IMG/VR virus record: IMGVR_UViG_3300042261_000671
Span: 1 to 57,124 of that record
Source: a virus
Strand: one strand, 5' to 3'
Length of the DNA stretch: 57,124 bases
The notes under the pieces are model-generated. The model had not been told where the DNA came from and searched no databases. It saw only the letters and a program-made list of their open reading frames with translations. Position 1 is the stretch's first letter; the number at the start of each line of letters is the position of its first letter. A program made the position numbers and the translations under genes. Shown here piece after piece: positions 31,301 to 38,678 of the stretch.

Positions 31301-31911
31301 CAATGGCTACTGTTATAAAAAAGAAAGAAGAGGAAACTCAAGTAGTATTGGAAAATAATGCACCGAAAAGACCAGTGAAATTAAATTGTGATGTCATTAG
31401 ATTTACTAATAAGGGAGAAAAATGGATTGGTTTTGTCGGATTAGATTGGAGAGACGAAACTAAACCATATGAAATATTTACTGGATCTGCCGAATCTTTT
31501 GTTGTACCTGGATGGGTAGAAAAAGGAATTATTAAAAAAGAAAAGATAAAAAATAAAGAGGGTGTTATAGTTTCAAGATATGACTTCATCTACGCTGATA
31601 AAGAAGGTTATGAAGTTATAATGACTGGTTTAAATAGAGCTTTTCAACGAGAATATTGGAACATCGGTAAAATGACAAGTGCTTTATTAAGACATAGAAT
31701 ACATCTTCCGTCAGTTATTGGAATTATTGACTCATTAAATCTTGATGGTGATGTAATGGGAACTTGGAAGAAAGGTATAACTAGAATGTTAAAAAGATAT
31801 GTAAAAGTAGAAGATGGGTCAGCTACTTGTGATAATTGTGGTTCAACGAATTTACTTTTCAAAGAAAATTGCATATCTTGTCTCGATTGCAACTGGCAAA
31901 AATGTGAATAA
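28312..31911 (+). CDS. nrdJ: Class II (B12-dependent) ribonucleotide reductase containing an intein
   Basis: A 1199-residue protein, of which 843 are reductase. N-terminal part: 'FKFVPGGRIISNAGTN' and 'LKSEGGYGFCCDVMRPRGG', typical of NrdJ. The active-site 'NPCGEQ' is split by the intein (NP before residue 306, CGEQ after residue 661). Then 'GVCLLGNLNLTQF', 'GILGYGSALL' and 'IQPTGNSSILANV'. The C-terminus has a TSCPD-like region ('KLNCDVIRFTNKGEKWIGF') and a zinc/redox Cys cluster ('CDNCGS', 'CISCLDCNWQKC'). It makes deoxynucleotides with adenosylcobalamin as the radical source, independent of oxygen, so the host must supply B12. No small subunit is needed. A terminator follows. Confidence 0.93.
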   Translation: MKGNQFTDELSREIYEQTYKYGNETLETTQKRVAEDIASVETNKEEWKNKFLEILEDFKFVPGGRIISNAGTNIRGTTYINCFVDGFVGKHQDSVSGILEALKRQAFILKSEGGYGFCCDVMRPRGGYIEGIANDTPGAVKWLDNWNTQSDVITAGSGRKSGNKKAKQKIRKGAQMVTMSCWHPDIEEFITAKQTPGKLDKFNMSVLITDAFMDAVHNNKKWDLIFPDFDHAKETYNDTWDGNLGKWIMDGNPIKVYKTFKDANELWDLIMKSTYNRNEPGVLFVDTMNRLNNLAYCEYISATNPSLRKGTKVLTKDGIIDIDELENKKFQVKTLEGNWADAECFLSGKDKKLYKVTLSNRKEIFATKEHKWPVELKGGGWGKVTTDKLSKGNILPFPKNENIGLDVDQKRLTRDHGFMLGWLYGDGWIHDTDRTVYGFLFSKEEKYLSDGILKSINGLKTEKSNLRDCGDGTFDFCTQSNEIQATFKGLFGVKSKNELPSSIWKSNDEFIKGFIDGIFSADGCISDKTNRIILTNKNENFLLSISSLLSFYGIKSYVLKGKPRKSNFPNGKDYEKNYVRYDLILDYNNADCFAKIFNLSHLEKQRKIDNLINRNKIRKSNLSEKILILSVEETDIHEDVWDIHVYDETHTFYISDCVTGNCGEQILPIGGVCLLGNLNLTQFIKEDLSGWDYDKLKEVIPIAIRFMDNVNDLTYVPLQDQKDNLINKRRIGLGILGYGSALLIMKKRYGGEEALKITEDLMNFIANTAYQSSALLAKEKGAFLLYDGEKYLKSEYIKNLSEETKNMIRVYGIRNSHLLSIQPTGNSSILANVASGGLEPVFLFEYIRTVIQPYAPDGMDVPKNVDWANLSFSSNNDWKWVKEGDENMLKIEYKGDVYKFDRGRGILKESVVKDYGVRFLEQRGEWDPNAEWAANINNLRIEEHIGTMKVISKYIDSSMSKTINLPQDYKFEDFKHVYTELFKSGTIKGGTTYRAGTMATVIKKKEEETQVVLENNAPKRPVKLNCDVIRFTNKGEKWIGFVGLDWRDETKPYEIFTGSAESFVVPGWVEKGIIKKEKIKNKEGVIVSRYDFIYADKEGYEVIMTGLNRAFQREYWNIGKMTSALLRHRIHLPSVIGIIDSLNLDGDVMGTWKKGITRMLKRYVKVEDGSATCDNCGSTNLLFKENCISCLDCNWQKCE
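29227..30294 (+). mobile_element. Intein with LAGLIDADG homing endonuclease in nrdJ
   Basis: 356 residues, from Ser1 ('SLRKGTKVLTKDGIIDIDEL', block A) to a Gly-Asn end ('HTFYISDCVTGN'), followed by Cys+1 of the reductase CGEQ. 'EIFATKEHKWPV' is block B. Two LAGLIDADG motifs are visible: 'FMLGWLYGDGWI' and 'FIDGIFSADGCI'. Block F is 'EDVWDIHVYDETHTFYISD'. The acidic residues of both DODs are intact, so the endonuclease may be active. The penultimate residue is Gly instead of His. Confidence 0.93.
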
Positions 31912-31922
31912 CATTAGTCCAT

Positions 31923-31956
31923 AAAAAAGCCCCAGTGAAAACTGGGGCTTTTTTTA
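31923..31956. terminator. Bidirectional intrinsic terminator
   Basis: A perfect 9-bp stem AGCCCCAGT/ACTGGGGCT (31928-31936 and 31941-31949) has A- and T-runs on each side. It separates convergent nrdJ and the T9SS-protein gene. Confidence 0.92.
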
Positions 31957-34698
31957 TTAGTTAATAACAATTATTTTATTAGTTATTGTTTTATCTTTAT
32001 TGCTCATTATAACATAATATATTCCAGGAATATAATTTAATCCAATTGTCGTTTTCCCTGTTTTGATATTATCAACATAAACAACCTTAGATAAAGAATT
32101 TACAATTTTCAAATTAAAATTATCTTCACATTCAATATTCAATATATCCTTTGCTGGATTTGGATAAATTTTAATATTTTGTAAGTTGTGATTATCAATA
32201 CCAAAAATCAAAGCAAATTTAGCTATCAAATGTAAACTCTGATTCATTACAGTTATTTTCGATGAATCTGAAAATACTACATTATTATCATCTACCCAAT
32301 TTTTAAACATCCAACCATCATAAGGAAATGCTTCCAAAGTAACAGATACTCCATTTTGATATGTGTTACATCCACCTGTTACATAACCTCCTTCTGTTGG
32401 TGATGCTTCTGCTAGTATAGTATAACTTATACCAATTTGGTAAAAATGAGCCATGATGTTCGTATTTTCTGTTATTTCAAAAGTATAAACGCTATCTTTT
32501 GAAACTAATTTACAATCTTTTGTCCACCCATAGAATTCCCAACCAGGATTAGGTTTTACCTTTATTGTTACGATGGAACCAGGAATATAATATCCACTAC
32601 CAATAATGGTTCCGCCACCAGAAGGTAAACCTCCCACCATAACATAAAAAGCTGAATCAAAATTGGCAACTAAATTTCTATTAGAATTAGCAATAAATTC
32701 GTATGTACTTGTATCTGAAACTAAAATTCCATTTTCAGTCCAACTAACAAATACAAAAGCACTATCTGGAATTGCTGATACTGTCACAGTATCTCCTATG
32801 AAATAAATCCCACTACCGATTGTTAATCCTCCTATTATTGGATATGATGATGTTGAGATTGTTACAGGTTGTGGTTTAGACTGAAAATAAGCAATAAAAT
32901 GACTATTCCTAGTTACTATAAAAGTATAACTATTAGAATCAGAAACAATATTACCGTTCTCTGTCCAATGAATGAAATTGTAATTAGTATCAGCCACAGC
33001 AACAATCGTAGCGGTATCACCAATATTATATAATCCACCACCGTATGTAATTCCACCACCAATTGGACTAACTGATGTTTGAATTAATGCGACATTGTTA
33101 TTAATTAATATAGTATTAAGAGGATTTCCGTTTGTTGTATCTGAATTATACAATTCATGTGTGTGAAATCCATTATATTCACATACCATTACTCTATAAT
33201 TAGTATCTTGAACAAGATTAGTTACAGTGACACTATCTGAATTTCCATTATAAACACAATACCATCCAGAATTACCAATCTGACTTCCATTTCCAAAAAC
33301 TGAATCAGCAGAATAAGTTGTCCTATTTACAGGAAGAGCAGACCCGGAGCTATCCTTCTTAACGAAGACAGCTCTATTATCACCATTTCCATTTGTCCAT
33401 TTTATTTTAACACTATTTACTTGTTTATCAGAAAAAACTATATTAGATGCTTGAACTGTCGGAGTTGATATAATATATGGAGAGAATTCAGCCATCGGAT
33501 TTCTTCCATTTGGCCAAGTAGTTCCAGATCCAGTAAAACTATACAATACTGTATTGGTTGTAGTTGAAGGATCCCATTTAAAAATAACTCCGGCGTTGTT
33601 AGACCCACCGTGAGTAGTAGTAGATAGAAAAATTCCACCATTTAATACGAAAGAATATGCACTAATTGGTTCACTACCGTTTGTTACATTAAAATCAATT
33701 TTCTTAGTAAAAACATTTCCATTAAGATTGAATTCAAAAATAGTACCATGATTAAATGAACCACCGGCGTATGTCATTCCGTATAATTTACCATCTTTTA
33801 GAAATAAAGAGCCGTCTGAATTAGCACCATCAATATTACTAAAATCGTGCATTTTATTAAAAATATTAGTATTTGGATTCCATTCGAAAATAACACCGAT
33901 ATTATTATTACCTCCAGCACTTGTCATTCCATAAAAAACATCATTATTCATCACAAGTTGTCCACCTGGCTGATTTCCTGTAGCAGATGATAAATCTACC
34001 TTTTTAAGATATGTATTTGTATTAGGATTCCACTCAAAAATAACACCAACATTATTTGAACCACCATACATAGTAAGTCCATAAAATTTATCATTATATA
34101 ATACTAATGTTCCTTGAGAATTTGCCCCATCAATTCCATTAAAATCTATTTTCTTATCGAAGTTATTAGTGACTGGGTCCCATTCGAAAATTACCCCTTT
34201 ATCATATGCACCACCAGCATATGTCATGGAATAAAACTTATTATTATATAATACAAGAGAACCGTAAGGAGTACTACCCATAGTACTTCCATCTAAATCA
34301 ATTTTTTTTACATATTGATTGTTTTTTGGGTCCCATTCGAAAATTACACCTTTATTGTAATTTCCACCCATCTGGGTCATTCCATAGAATTTACCATTAA
34401 ATAGTGTAAGAGCACCATATATTCTTTTTCCTGGAGTATTAGGACCGCCCAAATCTATTTTCTTCGTGTATGTGTTAGAAGTTGGATCCCATTCAAAAAT
34501 GACACCTGTGTTATAATTTCCGCCTTGCATGGCTGAAGAATAAAATAAAGTGTCGGATTCTTGAATTCCAGTGTATCCAGCAATGTTAGCAAAAGTAGAA
34601 TTGCTGAGAGCACTTTCCCATTTATAATCTAATGAGAAAGCATTAATAGACAAAAAGCAACATAAAGTTGCAAACATCAGATAAATCAGTTTTTTCAT
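31957..34698 (-). CDS. Secreted surface protein with type IX secretion (T9SS) C-terminal sorting domain
   Basis: A 913-residue protein. A signal peptide is at residues 1-22 ('MKKLIYLMFATLCCFL'). About eight propeller-like repeats follow (residues 55-400; pattern 'YGMT..GG.YN.GVIFEWDP.TN...KKID'), as in GLoVeR-type repeat proteins, then a fibronectin-like region (about 405-540) and four InlB-B-type beta repeats (about 545-825; 'GGGTIIGSGYY', 'WEFYGWTKD', 'AHF'). The last 75 residues are a type A sorting domain ('IKIYPNPAKDILNIEC' to 'GIYYVIMSN'). T9SS is found only in the Bacteroidetes group, so this is probably a host-derived gene whose product reaches the host surface. It might modify receptors or adhesion. 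Confidence 0.9.
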   Translation of the reverse strand: MKKLIYLMFATLCCFLSINAFSLDYKWESALSNSTFANIAGYTGIQESDTLFYSSAMQGGNYNTGVIFEWDPTSNTYTKKIDLGGPNTPGKRIYGALTLFNGKFYGMTQMGGNYNKGVIFEWDPKNNQYVKKIDLDGSTMGSTPYGSLVLYNNKFYSMTYAGGAYDKGVIFEWDPVTNNFDKKIDFNGIDGANSQGTLVLYNDKFYGLTMYGGSNNVGVIFEWNPNTNTYLKKVDLSSATGNQPGGQLVMNNDVFYGMTSAGGNNNIGVIFEWNPNTNIFNKMHDFSNIDGANSDGSLFLKDGKLYGMTYAGGSFNHGTIFEFNLNGNVFTKKIDFNVTNGSEPISAYSFVLNGGIFLSTTTHGGSNNAGVIFKWDPSTTTNTVLYSFTGSGTTWPNGRNPMAEFSPYIISTPTVQASNIVFSDKQVNSVKIKWTNGNGDNRAVFVKKDSSGSALPVNRTTYSADSVFGNGSQIGNSGWYCVYNGNSDSVTVTNLVQDTNYRVMVCEYNGFHTHELYNSDTTNGNPLNTILINNNVALIQTSVSPIGGGITYGGGLYNIGDTATIVAVADTNYNFIHWTENGNIVSDSNSYTFIVTRNSHFIAYFQSKPQPVTISTSSYPIIGGLTIGSGIYFIGDTVTVSAIPDSAFVFVSWTENGILVSDTSTYEFIANSNRNLVANFDSAFYVMVGGLPSGGGTIIGSGYYIPGSIVTIKVKPNPGWEFYGWTKDCKLVSKDSVYTFEITENTNIMAHFYQIGISYTILAEASPTEGGYVTGGCNTYQNGVSVTLEAFPYDGWMFKNWVDDNNVVFSDSSKITVMNQSLHLIAKFALIFGIDNHNLQNIKIYPNPAKDILNIECEDNFNLKIVNSLSKVVYVDNIKTGKTTIGLNYIPGIYYVIMSNKDKTITNKIIVIN

Positions 34699-34728
34699 AT
34701 AAGATTTTTTTAAATGTTATTTAATAAG

Positions 34729-34744
34729 CAAATATATAAAAAAT
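34729..34744 (-). promoter_or_regulatory. TATATA-type promoter element
   Basis: On the minus strand TTTTTTATATATTTGC lies about 35 bases before the ATG of the T9SS protein. It also contains TATATTTG, which fits the host-type TAnnTTTG box, so host polymerase could use it. Confidence 0.42.
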
Positions 34745-34762
34745 TTTTATAAATAAAAAAAA

Positions 34763-34773
34763 TTAATATATAG
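34763..34773 (+). promoter_or_regulatory. TATATA-type promoter element
   Basis: TTAATATATAG lies 4 bases before the methyltransferase ATG at 34778. Confidence 0.42.
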
Positions 34774-34777
34774 ATTT

Positions 34778-35494
34778 ATGTTAATTAAAGAATATAATAA
34801 AAAGGATATAAATCGTTTTTATAACTTGTCCAGAAAAATGTATGATAACACTGGCAGAAAAAAAGGATATGAATTTTCGGAAGACGAGTCTAGATCTGGT
34901 AAAGTAGGATGGACAGATAGAAGTGGGCAAATTAAGAGATATCAAGATCTTCTTGATATAGGAGTTCAAAATAATGATTCAATTTTAGATTTTGGGTGTG
35001 GTTTAGGTGATTTATATGGATATACTAAAAAAATAAATCTTAACGTAGATTATATTGGAGTTGATATTAATGAGGATCATATTGCGGACGCAAAAGATAC
35101 GTATGAATCAAAACTTAGACATGTTGTTCCATTTCAAGAAAATAATTGTATTTTTCAAGTAATTGATACAATCGATGATGTTCGCAGAGATTTTGATTGG
35201 TTCTTAGCTAGTGGGAGTTTTACAATAGGGTTTAATATGGAAGAAATAATGGAAGTTCTTGACAAAGCTTATTACAAATCACATAAAGGAATGGCTTTTA
35301 ATTTGTTAATAAAAAAGGAAATTGAAAACTTCTGGGTGACTAGATATTATGGAGCTACTTTATACAGCCCTGATTGGGTTCTTGAAAAATTAAGAAGTAA
35401 ATATTCTAAAGTTTATAGTAAAGACTGTAATTTGCCTTCGAAAACTAAAACTTTTGGAATAATAGACGATTATACATTTTATATAAAAAAATAA
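34778..35494 (+). CDS. Class I SAM-dependent methyltransferase
   Basis: A 238-residue protein. SAM-binding motif I is 'ILDFGCGLGDLYGYT' near residue 68 and motif II is 'YIGVDINEDHIADAK'. The N-terminal 60 residues ('GKVGWTDRSGQIKRYQDL') are typical of small phage and bacterial methyltransferases of unknown substrate. The target is not evident: no DPPY/NPPY motif is present, so a DNA base is less likely than a protein, tRNA or small molecule. It converges with the gene at 35520. Confidence 0.8.
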   Translation: MLIKEYNKKDINRFYNLSRKMYDNTGRKKGYEFSEDESRSGKVGWTDRSGQIKRYQDLLDIGVQNNDSILDFGCGLGDLYGYTKKINLNVDYIGVDINEDHIADAKDTYESKLRHVVPFQENNCIFQVIDTIDDVRRDFDWFLASGSFTIGFNMEEIMEVLDKAYYKSHKGMAFNLLIKKEIENFWVTRYYGATLYSPDWVLEKLRSKYSKVYSKDCNLPSKTKTFGIIDDYTFYIKK

Positions 35495-35514
35495 GGAGTC
35501 ATTTCTGACTCCTT
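35493..35514 (-). terminator. Intrinsic terminator
   Basis: An 8-bp stem AAGGAGTC/GACTCCTT with a 6-base loop. On the minus strand it is followed by TTATTTTTTTA, ending the transcript of the gene at 35520; the + side has weaker Ts. Confidence 0.8.
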
Positions 35515-35519
35515 AAACT

Positions 35520-36020
35520 TTACACTTTCAATCCAAGTTTTTTCAACGTATCTGCATTTAGAATCCTTTCACCAGGTTTAAGACTTTTCTTAATGTCAGT
35601 AATCGCTTTTTGGATAATGGTTTTTCCATTTGGATTCTTTAACAAATTATCCAAAGTCTTAACTCCCTTCCAATAAGAAAGATGATATGAGTAATCATTA
35701 CCAATCATAATTCCTTTTAGAGCATCTTTATCCCTTTTTTTGTTTTCTTTATCCCTTAAAGACGCATTAATGAGTTCATCAACATACTCATCGAGATTTT
35801 GATTATAGGTCTTCTTAACAAAAGCCTCCACTTTCTTCAAAGTTTCTCGATTTACATTATAACTATCTTGATCAGTCCCAGTTGCGTGGATAAATAAACC
35901 TCCACCCAAACCATCGTCTTGAGCAATAGCAAATGTTTTATTATTTAAGCACACGTCGCAATCTACTGCTGGACCTTCATGTCCACGCAAAGTTTTCAAT
36001 TTCTTGATTGTAATTTTCAT
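35520..36020 (-). CDS. Conserved-looking hypothetical protein
   Basis: A 166-residue protein. The N-terminal domain contains 'LRGHEGPAVDCDVCLNNKTF' and a glycine-rich 'IAQDDGLGGGLFIHATG', likely a small alpha/beta fold. The C-terminal half is helical and basic. The polished codon use suggests a well-kept gene. It follows a 43-residue membrane protein with a 2-base gap, so the two form a small operon from a TATCTTTG promoter box. Confidence 0.68.
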   Translation of the reverse strand: MKITIKKLKTLRGHEGPAVDCDVCLNNKTFAIAQDDGLGGGLFIHATGTDQDSYNVNRETLKKVEAFVKKTYNQNLDEYVDELINASLRDKENKKRDKDALKGIMIGNDYSYHLSYWKGVKTLDNLLKNPNGKTIIQKAITDIKKSLKPGERILNADTLKKLGLKV

Positions 36021-36022
36021 TT

Positions 36023-36154
36023 TTAGAATAATTTAAGAATAAATAATATAGATTCACCAATACAAACAATAAAATAAAGAATTCCTAGAATCGGAATCAT
36101 CCATTTAATTATAAACCCCCAAAATTTATCTTCTCTCCATTCCTTACCAGCCAT
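36023..36154 (-). CDS. 43-residue membrane protein
   Basis: From ATG 36154: MAGKEWREDKFWGFIIKWM, then a hydrophobic segment 'IPILGILYFIVCIGESILFI' and a basic end. One transmembrane helix. The frame is open upstream with another hydrophobic run ('CPIPIVVLCFLCWL'), so a longer two-helix product from an unusual start is possible. It stops 2 bases before the next gene. Confidence 0.5.
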   Translation of the reverse strand: MAGKEWREDKFWGFIIKWMIPILGILYFIVCIGESILFILKLF

Positions 36155-36216
36155 CAGCCAACAAAGAAAACAAAGCACAACTATCGGTATAGGGCATTTT
36201 TTTTGATTTAGAATTA

Positions 36217-36224
36217 CAAAGATA
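36217..36224 (-). promoter_or_regulatory. Bacteroidetes-type -7 promoter box
   Basis: TATCTTTG on the minus strand, about 65 bases before the small membrane protein gene. It is the third perfect TAnnTTTG in an intergenic gap of this window. A TTTG lies about 25 bases further upstream, a little far for a -33 box. Confidence 0.35.
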
Positions 36225-36308
36225 TAAAAAATATTTAAAATAGAAAAAACAAATTATAATTTTTTAATATATATATTTAGACTGAATAAAAATTAAAAAA
36301 AAGTGAAA

Positions 36309-36437
36309 ATGAAAAAGATAAAAAATATTATTAAGAAAATGTTTGTTAGTAATACTACCAGATGTGAAAAATGTGGTTGGGAAACTACTAAGATTGATAC
36401 TACAGATAAATTAAAAAAATACTGTAGTAATTGTTAA
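36309..36437 (+). CDS. 42-residue zinc-ribbon protein
   Basis: MKKIKNIIKKMFVSNTTRC is followed by 'CEKCGWETTK' and the final 'YCSNC': four Cys as two CxxC pairs about 18 residues apart, a minimal zinc ribbon. The basic N-terminus could contact nucleic acid or a membrane. It lies just upstream of a secreted-protein gene. Confidence 0.6.
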   Translation: MKKIKNIIKKMFVSNTTRCEKCGWETTKIDTTDKLKKYCSNC

Positions 36438-36455
36438 AAAAAAAAGAAAAATTAT

Positions 36456-36707
36456 ATGAGAAAAATTATATTAACTTCAATGTTAATTATGTGTTCATTT
36501 TTATTATTCGCTGGTGGAGACATCACAGAATCATCTTATAATAAAAGTGAGATAAACATTGAACTATTAAAACCATCGGTTCCATTGGAAGCCACTTTTG
36601 AAGATGATCAAGACTCCCGGTTGAATATTGATTTGATAAAACCAATTACTCCTAGGGAGGCTAATTTTGAAGATGATACTATATCACAAACAAAAAAGGG
36701 GATTTAA
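36456..36707 (+). CDS. Small secreted protein with an internal duplication
   Basis: An 83-residue protein with a signal peptide ('MRKIILTSMLIMCSFLLFAG'). The mature part has two copies of an 18-residue unit: 'INIELLKPSVPLEATFEDD' and 'LNIDLIKPITPREANFEDD'. This layout (signal plus short duplicated acidic/Pro units) fits small periplasmic or outer-membrane proteins of Bacteroidetes. It is followed by a terminator shared with the helicase gene. Function is unknown. Confidence 0.65.
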   Translation: MRKIILTSMLIMCSFLLFAGGDITESSYNKSEINIELLKPSVPLEATFEDDQDSRLNIDLIKPITPREANFEDDTISQTKKGI

Positions 36708-36722
36708 ATCCCCTTTTTTTAT
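36693..36722. terminator. Bidirectional intrinsic terminator
   Basis: An inverted repeat AAAAAGGGGATTT/AAATCCCCTTTTT (36694-36719). It separates the small secreted protein gene and the convergent helicase gene; both stops lie in or next to it. Confidence 0.88.
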
Positions 36723-38065
36723 TTACTTTCCTCCATTATGTCATTTTCTATACATAAAAAATGTGGGTGGAAATCGAAAAGTATGGTTTCTTCTTTATGA
36801 TCTCCATCTCTCAATTTGAGAATTTTCAATCTGTATTTATTATGTTTCTTCATTTCAGTATTACGAATAATACCCCAAACACTATCAGCTGTTTCAGCAA
36901 CCGCTTTAGATTCGGGTATATCTTGTAATTTTAGGTCGTTTGCTCCCCATACTGCTCTATCTACTTGTGTAGCTGTAATGAGTGCCAAATTGAATTTGTC
37001 AGCAATATATCTTAGTCCTTCAGCTAAATGCTTACCTTTCATGTATAAATTAGTACCAATATCTTTATGTAATTTATCTACCGACATAAGATTGATATAG
37101 TCTAAGCAAACAACATCAATATCAATACCTTTAGCTTCTTCTAATTTTGTTAGATAATTGTCTATATCTGTGACTGTACAAGCACCTGTATTAAATTTCT
37201 TAACAAATATCTTTCCAGGATTATCTGTATTAAATAAACCATTTCCTTGATTTTTAAGTAGGTTTATTCTATTTTTAATAAAAGTAGAGTCTTTACTAAT
37301 TTCATCATATTGATCTACATCTATTTTAAGACGCATGGCACCGAGACGTTTCATAACTTTTCTTTGTGACATTTCAACTGTGATAACAGCGACGTTTCTT
37401 CCTTGATTTGCTGCGTTACAAGCATAATTATATAACCACATTGATTTTCCAACGTTGGTTTCTCCCATAAGAACATTGAATGTTCCTTTGTCCCAACCAC
37501 CGTGTAGAATTAAATCTTGATTACCATAACCTGTTGATATTTTATTCTTCGCTGTATCTTGTTTATGCATTTCAGGATCGTCAAAATCTGCTCCTAAATC
37601 GGCATCGTCATCTTCTATTAATTGAAGATTATTCATCATAGCTTTTAATTGAGATCCTACATCAGAAACATTTTCTAAATCTATTTCTTTAAGATTTCTA
37701 ATTAATTCTATTGCACCGTAAACATTATTTCTAAGTAGATTTGATCCACGCCATGCCTTAAACTTATTCTCTAACCAGTCACTATCATGGACTGTGTTGT
37801 CGTTCTTAAGAATGGCTTTAATTACATTATTTGATATTTTCTCCTCTGGATCGTGGAGTTTTATCATTTGTACTATTTGTTGAGGCGAAGCAACTTTCTT
37901 TGTTTTAGATAGATCGTATTCGTCTCTAACTATTTTGTATATAAATTGAATATCTTCGTTTTTGAAAAAACTTGGTTCAACTTTGTAAAATTGTGTAGGG
38001 TGATCTAATATCCAAGTGAAGAATAATTTCTCCATTTGAACATTCATCACTTCTTTATCGTTCAT
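36719..38065 (-). CDS. Replicative DNA helicase, T4 gp41/DnaB-like
   Basis: A 448-residue protein. The N-terminal domain (residues 1-150) is followed by a RecA-type motor: Walker A 'GETNVGKS' at residues 201-208, 'NVAVITVEMSQRKVMKRLG' (the catalytic-Glu helix H1a), Walker B 'DIDVVCLDYINLM', then 'LALITATQVDRAVWG' (motif H3 with Gln) and 'LKLRDGDHKEETILFDF'. It forms a hexamer that unwinds the fork 5' to 3' and works with a primase not seen in this window. It lies in the same minus-strand block as the recombinase. Confidence 0.93.
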   Translation of the reverse strand: MNDKEVMNVQMEKLFFTWILDHPTQFYKVEPSFFKNEDIQFIYKIVRDEYDLSKTKKVASPQQIVQMIKLHDPEEKISNNVIKAILKNDNTVHDSDWLENKFKAWRGSNLLRNNVYGAIELIRNLKEIDLENVSDVGSQLKAMMNNLQLIEDDDADLGADFDDPEMHKQDTAKNKISTGYGNQDLILHGGWDKGTFNVLMGETNVGKSMWLYNYACNAANQGRNVAVITVEMSQRKVMKRLGAMRLKIDVDQYDEISKDSTFIKNRINLLKNQGNGLFNTDNPGKIFVKKFNTGACTVTDIDNYLTKLEEAKGIDIDVVCLDYINLMSVDKLHKDIGTNLYMKGKHLAEGLRYIADKFNLALITATQVDRAVWGANDLKLQDIPESKAVAETADSVWGIIRNTEMKKHNKYRLKILKLRDGDHKEETILFDFHPHFLCIENDIMEESK

Positions 38066-38075
38066 ACATATTTTA

Positions 38076-38600
38076 TTATTTTTTGATATAAGCTACCATA
38101 ATATCATCTTTGATATGACCGTCCTCGTATGTAATTGTATAATTGGGATTTATAGTCATCAAAAATTCTAAAATGTCATCTCTATCGAAATCGAAGTGTG
38201 GTTTTACCCAAACTCTTAAATCATCTATAATTATTGTGTGTGTTTTTATAGGATGATTTTTAATTATTTCTAATTCGCGCATTAAAGGGCACTCATGCCT
38301 ACCAAAAGCAGTATTTGCACCAGAATAATGTCCATCTAACCAAAAAGTAATCGGTTCGTTAATATTTGAAATTATCCCTTCCAATAAGTCCTCAGAATCT
38401 CCTTCATATAGATGAATGTTTGGATTGTTTTTAAATAAATTCACACAATGTTGATAATAATGTGGGGCTAATTCTATAGAATAAATATTTTCAAATTTAG
38501 CATCCATAGCCTTTTTAATTCCCAGTCCGACGTGAGAACCAGTTTCTAAAAAGAATTTCGTGTTTTTATATTTTTCAAATAAATTGTTTACTATTGGCAT
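38076..38600 (-). CDS. SAM-methyltransferase-like protein
   Basis: A 174-residue protein: 'TKFFLETGSHVGLGIKKAMD' (glycine loop), 'NIYSIELAPHYYQHCVNLF' (acidic residue after strand 2), 'NIHLYEGDSEDLLEGI', 'ITFWLDGHYSG' and 'TIIIDDLRVW'. This order is a class I Rossmann methyltransferase of the type near FkbM and sugar-related enzymes. The acceptor is unknown. It is 10 bases from the helicase gene and probably co-transcribed with it. Confidence 0.72.
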   Translation of the reverse strand: MPIVNNLFEKYKNTKFFLETGSHVGLGIKKAMDAKFENIYSIELAPHYYQHCVNLFKNNPNIHLYEGDSEDLLEGIISNINEPITFWLDGHYSGANTAFGRHECPLMRELEIIKNHPIKTHTIIIDDLRVWVKPHFDFDRDDILEFLMTINPNYTITYEDGHIKDDIMVAYIKK

Positions 38601-38622
38601 TTTAATTTTATTATTTTTTAGG

Positions 38623-38649
38623 CACTATAATGCCATCTAAACATTATAG
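38623..38649 (-). promoter_or_regulatory. Inverted repeat between recombinase and methyltransferase genes
   Basis: A perfect 9-bp repeat ACTATAATG/CATTATAGT around a 9-base loop. No U-run follows on the minus strand, so a terminator is doubtful. It contains TATAAT on the + strand and ATTATA on the minus strand. Confidence 0.3.
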
Positions 38650-38678
38650 TTGATTATTAATAAGAAGATTTAAATTAA

